Below are positions 1-12,383 of a stretch of 64,000 bases of DNA, piece after piece. The notes below the pieces were generated by a model. The model was not told where the DNA came from. It worked only from the letters and a program-made list of their open reading frames with translations, and made no database searches. A program made the position numbers and the translations under genes. This DNA is from Oscheius dolichura (taxonomy: Eukaryota > Nematoda > Chromadorea > Rhabditida > Rhabditidae): NCBI GenBank assembly GCA_932521035.1, contig OW051493.1:6882001-6946000 (forward strand), given 5' to 3'. Each line of letters opens with the position of its first letter. The first letter of the stretch is position 1.

Positions 1-2361
1 AGGGTAAATTGACTAAGCGACGTTAAAAATGTATTGTTTGATTGCAGATGGCGAGAGAATTCCTCTGTCGGTGAAAGATATGGGCTCATCTGAAGTATTT
101 CCTCATACTATTACCCATTCTCCGAATGGAAGATTTGTTACAGCGTGTGGAGATGGAGAATACATTGTCTATACAGCCTTATCTCTGAGAAACAAAGATT
201 TTGGATCAGCATTGGAATTTACGTGGGCTCCGGATTCTAATCTTTTTGCCATCCGAGAAAGCGCCACCAGCGTAAAGATCAAGAAAAATTTCAAGGTTTG
301 CCAAAAAAAGTATATGGAAATAATAGTTGTGCTTTAGGATTATAAACAAATTCGCTCTGATGCTGTCCTTGAGGGAATTAGTGGCGGACCTCTCCTTGCT
401 GCCCGCTCGGCTAACAATGTGTGCTTCTACGACTGGGAAACTGCAAGTCTTATCCGTCGAATTGAACTGGGTAACCCCAAACATCTTGCCTGGAATGATG
501 CCGGAAACTTGGTGGCACTCTGTGCTGAAGAATCCTTCTATATCTTGAAATATGATCCTGAAGCCTACAACAATGCCAGCCCTGATGAAGTCACCGAAGA
601 TGGTGTGGAAGCTGCATTTGACGTAGTAGGTTAGTTAATTCATTAGAATGATGTCATTTGTAATGTTTTCAGGAGAGCAAAGTGAAGCAGTTAAATCAGG
701 ATTCTGGGTAGGAGATTGCTTCGTCTACACGACTACGCTTAATAGGTTGAATTACTATGTTGGAGGAGAGATTGTAACTATTGCTCATGTAGATCGTCCT
801 ATTTTCTTAGTAAGCTGTTTTTTCAACTGAAAATATTAAACATTTTTTAGCTGGGATACATGGCAAAAGAGTCTCGCATTTATGCCATTGATAAGGATCT
901 CAACGTTATTTCATACAAACTTCTTTTGGCCATGTTAGAATATCAGACAGCTGTAATGAGAAGAGATTTTGATTCGGCCGACCGCGTTCTTGGAACTATT
1001 CCAAAAGAGCAGCGAACCCGCGTAGCTCATTTCCTCGAAAAACAAGGATTCAAGCGTCAAGCTTTGGCTGTATCTCAGGATCCAGATCACAGGTTGGATA
1101 TTTGCCTTTTGATATAACGTCGTCATAAATTTTCATTATATCTGAGTATGTTTTAGATTTGATTTGGCCATAGCTCTTGGAGATTTAACGACCGCAAAAG
1201 ATCTTGCTGAAAAGAGCGATTCTGAAGAGAAATGGAAACAGCTGTCTCGTATTGCAACTAGCAAATCCGATATCAAGTTGGCAAGTGAATGTCTTCGTCG
1301 TGCTAAAGATCTCGGCGCTCTTATGCTCTTAGCTACAGCAACAGGTAGCGCTAATGTCTTAGAGCAAGTAAGCTTTTTTCTGTACCTTTAATATTTTGAA
1401 TTTTAGGTTGCCGAAGACGCCGCAGCAACCAATCAGCACAATGTTGTGTTCCTCAGCAAACTGCTACTAGGAGATGTCGACAGCTGTTTAGAAGTCCTGA
1501 TACAATCTGATCGTCTTCCTGAAGCAGCCTTCTTTGCTAGGACGCATTGCCCTTCCCAAGTTTCTCGCGTAGTCTCTCTGTGGAAGGAAAAGGCTGATCG
1601 GACGGCCAAGAACACTTCTAAGGTTTGTAACGGTTTTTATCCAGTAGATATTTCTTTTAGAAAATTGGAGAAAGTTTAGCTGATCCAGCCAAATACGACA
1701 ATTTGTTCCCAGGATTTGGAGATTCGCTTCGTGCCGAAAGTTACTTGCGAGCGGTTTCCCAGTTGACAGTCCCCGCAAGTTCTAAAGCGCCACCTGTAGC
1801 TCAACGTAATGTTGAAGAAGAAATTCGACAAGCTATGCAAGCTGGTTAATATTTTATCTTCCAAATCAGGTTTTGATTTAGGTGCTCTTAGTTTTGACGA
1901 TCACGGCAATGCAATCCTACATACAAAAAACACTCCTAAGAAGACGTCTCCACCTGTGGTTCAACACGCGACTCCGTCTGCACGTCGTGATCCAACTCCT
2001 CCTCGTAGAGAACCTACTCCTGAACCGGAGGAAGAAGAGGTAACTAATTATTAATAATTTTTATTAGTACCACTCTAGGAAGAAGATGAAATTGAAATAC
2101 CTGGCCGTATGGCTGCACAGCCTGATCTTGTCGCCGAAAAACCGAAGCCTGATGTAGTTCCTCAAGATGAAGCGCCTGATCTAGTTCATCATGAGCATAG
2201 AATTGCGCCTGAGGTTTATTTTTTGAAGAAAATAGTACATTGGAGTTTAGGTAGTAGCAGATGCCGAAGGTCAGTGGTCCGGGAGTGAAGATTTTGAAGA
2301 TGCTGCTGGAGGAGGTCACGACTTAAACTTAGATGACTTAGACCTCAATGATGAAGAATGA
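1..2361 (+). CDS. copb-2: Coatomer subunit beta-prime (COPB2), 5' end outside window
   Basis: This is the C-terminal two-thirds of the beta-prime subunit of the COPI vesicle coat, which acts in Golgi-to-ER and intra-Golgi transport. The window opens at the end of an exon. The next exon begins near 48 and reads DGERIPLSVKDMGS, then CGDGEYIVYTA, VEDGV, GLWVGDCF-like and NRLNYYVGGEIVTIAH blocks. These are the second beta-propeller of COPB2. The alpha-solenoid follows, with EYQTAVMRRDF, IPKEQRTRVAHFLEKQGF and LPSQVSRVV-type motifs. The tail is Pro/Thr/Glu-rich and ends in an acidic Asp/Leu stretch before TGA at 2359-2361, as in animal COPB2. There are at least eight short introns, and all reading frames join cleanly. 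An AATAAA lies near 2506. The family identity is very secure; the N-terminal WD40 propeller lies upstream of the window. Confidence 0.96.
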
Positions 2362-3616
2362 CTAGTAGTGGAACAATCAGTGCGAAAGTAATGTTCCTGT
2401 GATATTTTTGGTCTTTAAATTATTACACTAATTGTACTTGTGATATGTATTTTTTTTCCTTTAAAATCTCGTTGTAAAGTGGTTTGGGTTTTATTTATAT
2501 TTAATACAATAAATGTATTCGTAGTAATTTATATTGTGCTTTACCATTTTTTTTTCAATACTGGTGCACCTTATGCACTCCACGGCTTTCCATCGTTGCA
2601 AGTGGATTCTCGTGTTTCCATCAAGGCATCTCTGAATCAGTCAATTACTTCTGGCCCTCATGGAAACTTCTAATAAAAGGTTGCTTATAGATAATTTGGC
2701 CGCTCTTCCTGTTCTTGGAGTTTAACGGCGAAGCCTCTACGTCTCCGTATTTCCAAGAACTAAAGAGGCTGTCAGTCTTATTATCTCTCTGATTTGTTTC
2801 TTTTTACCCCCCGAAGTCCACGAACTTCAGGTCTTTTAATAGTTGATAGCAGAAGGTTTACAACGAGTAAGTAAATTGGAAAAGTAAGAGTGCCCGGGAG
2901 CCACACTGTCACTGGTGTTCTTCTGCATATTTGTAGGGTTTCAGAACACATTCGGCTATAAAATAAAGTATAAAGAAGATTTTTAAACGGGAAATCCCTA
3001 CCAGTTTCTCCTTTTCGGGGAGTGTGCGGTCCCCGGCGTCGGGTGGATGGTCAGCACGGCCGATCTGTAACTTGTTCAAGCGGAACAAAATCTATTTTCT
3101 TTCTTTCTCGTCCTCCCACGTGTCAACGAAACCCCACGTGGCTTGTTTGGCTACGTCAGATCTCCCGGTACGGCAGTTTTTAGACTTTTCTCCAAACATC
3201 GACAACACGGCAGAAAAGGTGAGAAACAGAAGAATCTTTCCAAAACGAATAATAAAACTGTTCCTTTTTAAGAATTGCTGTAGTTTATTTGTTGGTATCC
3301 TAACAATGATGAAGTGATCCGGCTGGGAACAGGAAGGCCCCTCTTCCACCCTGATGCAATCATCGAATGGGTCAACCCCGGCTGATGTAACACAATCACG
3401 GCAAGAACTGATCGGCGAACGATTTGAGGACACAAAGAACATCCCTCAAGGATTACACTTTTAGACTCTGGGTGACGAATATCCCGGTCAGTGGGAGGAG
3501 ATGGCTCTAGATTACTGTGCACACAGGGAGACGTCATCCCGGGGAAGTATGTGATCCCTTAGAAGATACGGCTTGTTCGCCAAGAAGTGGGTAATAAATA
3601 AAGAGAAAAACTAAAA
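2362..3616. other. Intergenic, no clear gene
   Basis: This is the COPB2 3' UTR followed by about 1.1 kb with no exon I can defend. A short open frame at about 2542-2673 ending just before an AATAAA has a protein-like look, but it lacks a start codon or a proper acceptor. The stem-loop listed separately lies inside. Confidence 0.5.
2702..2768. other. Possible structured stem-loop downstream of COPB2
   Basis: Two perfect 9-base arms, GTTCTTGGA at 2711-2719 and TCCAAGAAC at 2752-2760, face each other. They are flanked by a 5-base outer pairing (CTCTT near 2703 with AAGAG near 2763). An inner ACGG/CCGT pair lies at about 2725 and 2745. The stem lies in non-coding sequence after the COPB2 polyadenylation region. 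It could be a small RNA gene or chance, and I do not recognise an RNA family. Confidence 0.3.
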
Positions 3617-3751
3617 TATAGTCCATTTCCAACGGATATTCCTCGGATAAACCTCTTCGCTACGGGACCAGGAAGCTTTCTAACATGGCCCCGTAGCGGA
3701 GACGCGCCACCAAATTTGAATCCGTGGAATATCCGTTGGAAATGGACTATA
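3617..3751. mobile_element. Palindromic MITE-like element, copy A
   Basis: The element is 135 bp with perfect 24-bp terminal inverted repeats (3617-3640 and 3728-3751) beginning TATAGTCC. Inside is a second inverted pair (3658-3670 with 3686-3698, 12 of 13 positions matching), so a transcript or single strand would fold into a two-part hairpin. There is no coding capacity. A related copy lies at 15427-15572. TA at both ends would fit a TA target site of a Tc1/mariner-type transposase, but this is inference. It ends 81 bp before the 5S rRNA gene. Confidence 0.8.
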
Positions 3752-3832
3752 ACTGGGACGTCGGAGAGGGAGAAAGAGGGTAAGAGAAGAGGAAGTGCGG
3801 TGCATGTCACTGGACAGAAATGTAAGACATTC

Positions 3833-3951
3833 GCTTACGGCCATACCACGTTGAAAGTACGCCATCCCGTCCGATCTGGCAAGTCAAGCAACGTTGGGCC
3901 CGGTTAGTACTTGGATCGGAGACGGCTTGGGAATCCCGGGTGTCGTAAGCT
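3833..3951 (+). rRNA. 5S ribosomal RNA
   Basis: This is the RNA-polymerase-III-transcribed 5S rRNA of the large ribosomal subunit. It starts GCTTACGGCCATACCACG and has the conserved blocks CGCCATCCCGTCCGATCTGG, CAAGTCAAGCAACGTTGGG, GTTAGTACTTGGATCGGAGA and GGGAATCCCGGGTG. The ends pair (GCTTACGGC with GTCGTAAGC) to close helix I. The internal promoter region looks intact, and a T6 run directly after the gene is a normal Pol III terminator. About 119 nt is the expected length. Only one copy is present. No SL1 RNA gene, which accompanies 5S in the C. elegans tandem array, was seen nearby. Confidence 0.95.
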
Positions 3952-6900
3952 TTTTTCCTCGTTTTGTTGGAACTGCTTTAATTATTCTCCTTTTTACTCG
4001 TAGCTAGGATCAAAAACTAAGCACTCTGTGTGTCATCGGTTCTTTTTCTATCGCCTTTTGCTGTTGACTTTTCTCTCTTCCCTCAAGGTCTTCCTTCCCT
4101 AATCTTGAAGCATCGGCCCCATGACACCCCCATCAAAACTTATCACTGAACAGACTTTTTCTGTAGCAGACCGACCAGAACAGGTAGAGAGTGTTCGTTG
4201 CCCTCCGCCGAAACCCGTAACACCCCTCCGGCGACCAGCTGACGACGGGACCCCTATTGATTCCGTTGCGCTTTACGTTTTCTCCTTTACGCTATTTCTT
4301 TATGTGGCCAGCCGGGCGACAGTCAGCCATCCCGGCCGGCCGGCGGCGGTGGTGAAGCTGGAAAGTGCGCCCGCACCCAGGTTGTACCCCGTCTTCTCTC
4401 TTGTTTTCCTCTCCTTTTATTATCCGTCCCAGATCTCTCGGCCCCCTATCCCCACGTGGTCGCTTTCCTTGAAAAAGAGACCAATAAAACGATTTTGTTG
4501 TCCCATTTAGAAGGACTTTTTGGGCAGTAAACACAGTTTACCCTCGTGTGATCTGCACCAACCCCGTTGATAAGAAACGGTTTGGAACAGGGACAAGAAA
4601 GGGGGAATAAACAAAGGACGGCAGGGGAACAAAGGGAACGGAAAGAGCGAAAAGGGAACTACTTGGCTCGGCCGGGAATATTTCATCGGCCAACGTGAGC
4701 CATTAGACTCTTTTCACGCCCTCCGACCACCTTCTCCCCCTCTATCCACTCCCAATCCATTCGAATGCCCCTTCCCGTGAAGAATGACTCAATCTGCCCT
4801 TACTCTTATTATATAGCTCGTTGCCGTTGCCTTTCCCACCTTTTCGACCCGTCCCAGACCTTTAAATCTATGGAGAGCTCAATAAGATCAAAGGCGTCCG
4901 GCTGAGTTTGCCAAAATGACTGATTCAAAGGGAGCCAGTGTTTGTTCTCTTCCAGTCTAACAACCAAAACACACAGCCCCTCAATTATATGGGGAGTAAA
5001 TTCGCTCCACTGCTAAAATATATCTTTTTTCGTCTCCCGTCTGTCAGCTGATGCCGACTGCTTTTTGGGGGAGACAGGACCCGAACACCGGACCGTGACG
5101 TAGATGGACCGCCGCGATCCTTCCCCTCAGGGCCATCGGGGCCTTTTGTCTATTGACTGTACTTTGCCCTCTCTCTTGTATCGGCTTTATTCCCTTTCAA
5201 TTGGGGGGAGCAGACGGCCAAAGACCGTGAATTTGCACAGCCGGAATCGAGTCGGCCTCTTTTTTTCGGAGGGGGATTCCCGATACTTTTGTCGGCGAAA
5301 GAGAGGCCCCCTATTGCGGGGAAAACATCGAAATGATGGGAAGATCACTGAACACGGTCCAATTCCGGGAGATGTGTGTTTATACGGGGACAATCGGCCG
5401 GGGAAATGGTAACGCGATACGGACGAGGGAGACACCCTTTCAGATGGTTCTAGATGGACAGGAGGACGATGAGGGTGACCCGGAGGAGGCCAGAACACAT
5501 GGGGAACAATGGCCACAAAGCACACCGAAATTCCTTTTGATTTTATTTACAAGAGGACGTCCTCCTGGAGGATATCCCGGGGTGGAGGGCAAACGGCCGA
5601 TACCGGGACAGTTCAGTTGATCTCTTCGTCGAAAAGCTACTGTTTACAGGTTGCCGGACCAGTTTATGGTATGATCAAGGGGCGAAGAGGCACTTTTGAA
5701 GGTTTCAATTCGAGACGTAATGGATCCCATGACTGCAAATGGAATGATCGTATGAGACACTCGCGGCAGGGTTCAACTGTACCTTTTGGGGACACGAGGC
5801 CCACTTCCTCCCCCCAATTTCTGTCGATCCACCCTAGAAACACTGGAGTTTTCCAGTTGTAAAAGTGTCGAAATCGTCTCTCCATTTCCAGGAGAGCTGA
5901 TAAAAGTCGCACGGTTTGTAAGGGATGGCGTCAGTGGCCGCCGGCGGTGCAGCTGCACCTGGCGCGCCCTCTAGGCCTCTTGAGGGAGGATGCCCCCATT
6001 TACCGTAACCCCTTCATTTTTTGGTTAATTTAAGAGTACTACGAGTTCTATTTCCGAGTAGACTCTAGATAAAGCCTGGGGATATCCCCGAACCGACCCG
6101 GTTTCAGTGTAAAAGGGGCTCATCCCATGGCGTGACCCCGCTCGGGCGGCGTCCGGCCTGCTCCGTTTTTATTGGACTGATTGTTCGTTTCCTTCTCTCC
6201 GCAGTCGGCCAATCGATTCCCATTCGGGGGATCACCCCACGTGGAGATGGCCCCACGTGGGGGTTGTCCCGCTCCTTATCTGCAGCCGCCCCCCGATTAC
6301 AGTACCCCCCTGCTGGACACAGGAAACTCGTCTGCCCCCTGTGTCTCTGCCCCTTTATATCCATCGCAAAAAAATGTGACGCCCGGTAATTATTTCCAAG
6401 AAACGCCCCTCCTCTACCTCTGGCCTTTATAAGAACCACAAGGGCCACTTTTTGGAGACAGCCAGCCCACGTGGGGGCAGCTACCAGAGTAGACGCCAGT
6501 CCGTCCGCCCTCTCTCGCTCTCTCGCCGTCGTCAGTTGCCAGTGTGACTGGACTCACATTTTACTCACTTCGCACCCCGGTAAGCCTTACGAAATGGCCT
6601 CTTCTTCCTTTTCTTTCACTCCTAAAGGGCCTTGCCCGTATCCTCCTCCTCCACCCCGCGTCTCCCTCGGATCGCCCTCAAGTGCCTCTCCCCTATCCTC
6701 ATGTACCGAGCAGCTCTCTTTCTCTGTAAACAGCCCCAGTTATCCCCGGCCCCTCCTTTAGAGATTATTGTCTGATGATATCTCCGACCTGGTTCTTGGT
6801 CTTTTTACAATTACCGGGAGGGAGGATAGACGGGAGGATAGGTTATAGGCTAGGAGGAACTCTTTTAAGCAGAGATGTACACGCGGGGAGGAGGGAGGAC

Positions 6901-8218
6901 AAATGGTAAATATGGGGAAAGTGGGGAGGAGACGGTGAGTCTAGGTTCCTCCTCTCCAGCTACTCTTTTCTTCCTCCTGGTGACATCTTTTACCGTAACC
7001 CCGGAAGGGGCACATAAGAGGGAACACTTGTCCGGCTACGTTCGTCTCTGTAGAACTCCTCGGCACTTTGCACCTCTTGTTCCCAATTTAACCTGCCATA
7101 CTCTTTATAAGGAATCCTATGGTGGTTTGTCTTGCCTTCGGCTGCCCAAAAATCAGACCCCAAGCCCTGAAGAACAGGAGCGGGCCGCCGAACAGTTGGT
7201 CTATTTTCCCCGGGAGTAATAAACGAGCTCAACTCTCAACTCTCTTGGTGTGACACGTCATCCCCCGGCTTTCGATTGCTCCCTGTCCACCAGAATATTC
7301 TCCAATATCCCTGTTTTCCTCTAAATTCGGTACAGTGTCCTCTTTTCCTCTCGGGAGCCCGGTTGTTCGGCACGTCATTTGCGATCCGGTTCATTCTCTA
7401 TAAACAACGGACACCAATCACCATCACCGATACTTTGCTCCCTCTCCCTTCCGGGTAACTGTTCATTGCTCTGCTGTCTAACTGTGTCCACTGGTTGTTC
7501 ATTGAAACCCCCTTGTCTTGTTTATCTCCCTCAAACTTTGAACAGGCCCACGAGGAGAGCTGCCAACTGACACCTCGTCCTCCTTTTACAGTATTCTTTG
7601 ATGGCTGAGGAGGATAAAAGAAGGGTAAAAACATGCTCTCTGCCCGGTGGTAATTCTCTGGAATACGGCGATCATAAACACGGGCGAGGCTGTTTTTCAA
7701 AGGTGACTCTCTCTCTCTCTCTGATAAGGAGGAGGAGAGAACCTTCTCTCTGTAGTCCGGGGGAGGAGGACCCAGAATACTGTAGGGACCTTTAAAGATG
7801 AGGAATGACGTCACGGGGGCAGTGGCCTTTGACCTGGCTCCCACCTCCGACAGCTGGACAGCCTCAGCCCCGCAGTTCTGACCTGTTGTCTGGAGAGATC
7901 TGTGATCGAGACGGGTCTTTGCCCTCCGATGGCTCCGCCTTCTTTTTGGTATTGTCTGTCCCCTCCCCGTGGGAAGTATAGATGGTTCACTCCCCCGGAG
8001 AAGTGGACTTTATTCCCTTCGGGAGGCTGTCTCGCGCCTGTTATCTCCACTTCTCTCATCATATATAAACAACTAATGATACAATTCCTATCCTTCCTCT
8101 CGGGCTTCTTTACTATCCTCCGCCTCCTTCACCTCTTGCTCTTCATCTTCATCTTCCTCCTCCTCTTCCTCCTCCTTCTACAATTCCTTTTCCAGTAAAA
8201 TACTCCTCACAACCGAAG
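3952..8218. other. Long pyrimidine-rich non-coding region upstream of the MAPKAPK-like gene
   Basis: About 4.2 kb has many CT-rich runs on the plus strand (for example 6600-6720, 7690-7720 and 8090-8180) and repeated CCACGTGG-like words (6238-6262, 6467-6476). Open frames are present, but none shows a family match, consistent splice signals or codon pattern. It probably holds promoter and 5' regulatory sequence for the kinase gene at 8219. One copy of the recurrent 14-mer lies at 7473-7486. Confidence 0.5.
7473..7486 (+). repeat. Recurrent 14-mer GCTGTCTAACTGTG, site 1
   Basis: Exact copy in non-coding sequence upstream of the kinase gene. The same word recurs at five other non-coding sites in the window. 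Confidence 0.7.
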
Positions 8219-10746
<2,528 letters not shown>

Positions 10747-12383
10747 TCTCCCTCCTCTCGTGCACAATAGGGTCCAATTATCCCCCCGCTCTCTAAATGC
10801 ATATCTGTTACGGTAATAATCTAGAGATCTTTCTCCGATAGGAACTAATTCAACCTGGCCCTGTCCTTACCTCATGACAGTTCCCTCCTCCGTACTTGGG
10901 AATATCCTTTCTTGACGTGTCACTTTTGTACATAGCTAGAGTCTTTAAATTTAAACACTTCATACGTCAACCTCGTGTTCATCTTCAAATTATTCGGGTG
11001 GTGGCAGATGGGGAAGATCCGCTTTTTGAGCAGGAGGATGCCGTTTTTGACCCTTTCACAAAGGAGCCTCCGTTACAATACCGGGCAGAGCAGGTCCGAG
11101 CCTGACAATTCGTCGCCTGTTGTTGGTACCAAAACTCATGGCTTCGGTAGATGTCCGCCCCGTCATCTCCTGGCAATGAAGCTCCAGCTTCAAGACGAGC
11201 TGAGAGACCACGAAAGGCCGTGTGCTCCCTAGCACTGAAGGCGGCATCTGGCAGATCTTCGCAGTGAGAAGCATTTGCCCTTTCGAACTACCCATGACAA
11301 CGAGAAGGGAGACATGGTGCTTCAGACCACAGTTGAAATTGGGCCCCCTCCTTTACAGTGTGTGGCCACAAAGAAGCCATCGCTCCATCACAAGAGAACA
11401 GCCTGGTAGCCACGGCAGGCTATTCGAAGTCTGCCTGGGGCAGGTCCAGCAGGCACAGCAATGTAGCATAATGAGAAGATAGGTTACCGAAATACAAGGT
11501 TCTCATCTAAATGATTGGAACACACGGTAGATGTAGAGAGCCTTTGGCAGTCACAAACAACAAACTGACAGTCTGTTATCCATTGACGGCAGCTTCCTCC
11601 CTCCTCCTTTGAGCTCGAGTTCTGGCCCCTTCCTGGGAGATACCTGGAAGATGATTCGAAAGTTATAAGATGTACCCCAATTGCCTGCAAATTTCTCTGG
11701 AAAACGTGAGGAGTTTGAACCAGAGGACGACGCTGCCTGTCTTCTGTTAGCTGTGTGTCTCTCGGTTTGAAATAATCGGTAAGGGTTGTCTAATCAACAG
11801 ATAAAGTAGTCGAGGCCGGCGGAGCCTCTCCGATGTCTCCTCGTCTTCTCTCTGTTTCCATAACTATACAGACTCATCATCCTGCAGTCATTAGCCACGG
11901 CAGTCTCGTTCCCCAAATGTAACGGACAGCCACTGTGTGCGGCCGGTTCTTTGGCTGCTTTGAATACAGTCGACGTGCCCTTCACGCGTATAATTTACAC
12001 CCCCTCACAACAATTCCTGGATTATCTGCCGTGTCCCCACGTAGAAGATGTTTATAGGGTAATAGACAGTAGAGATAAAAGGACAATATCATAACCAAAA
12101 CAATGGAATTATTCCTGTTCCCAAGGAAGAGAAGGCCAGTCCCAAAGGAGGACAGGAGACATGTAGATCTCCCGGACCAGTTAGCGTAGTTGCGGTACAA
12201 ATTGTTCCCCTCGAGAGGTTAAAGAGTATCGATGTGATTGTTGTGTTGTTTTTCGGGGGTAGCCCTCTCCCGGCCAGCTGACTCAAAGCATCGATTTGAA
12301 AGTCCCGCCCTCCCTTTTGGGCGGCCATTTTCAACCGCCACCAACACATAGAGACACGCTCGTTTTCTTCCTTCTTCCGCACA
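10747..12383. other. Intergenic region between the kinase and coiled-coil genes
   Basis: About 1.6 kb contains no exon I can support. Just before the proposed start at 12384 there is a CCCGCCC (12304-12310) and GGGCGG (12319-12324) inverted pair, next to GGCCATTTTC. This resembles GC-box/E2F-type promoter sequence and is compatible with a promoter here. Confidence 0.45.

Noticed and set aside
2542..2673. A short protein-like frame ending just before AATAAA after COPB2
   Set aside because: It has no start codon in a coding context and no proper AG acceptor after the T-run, so it cannot be called a gene or exon.
2362..8218. Search for a spliced-leader RNA gene near the 5S gene
   Set aside because: No SL1-like leader followed by an Sm site was found. 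The CTCC-TTTTC-GGGGAG hairpin near 3007-3021 lacks a leader at the right distance.
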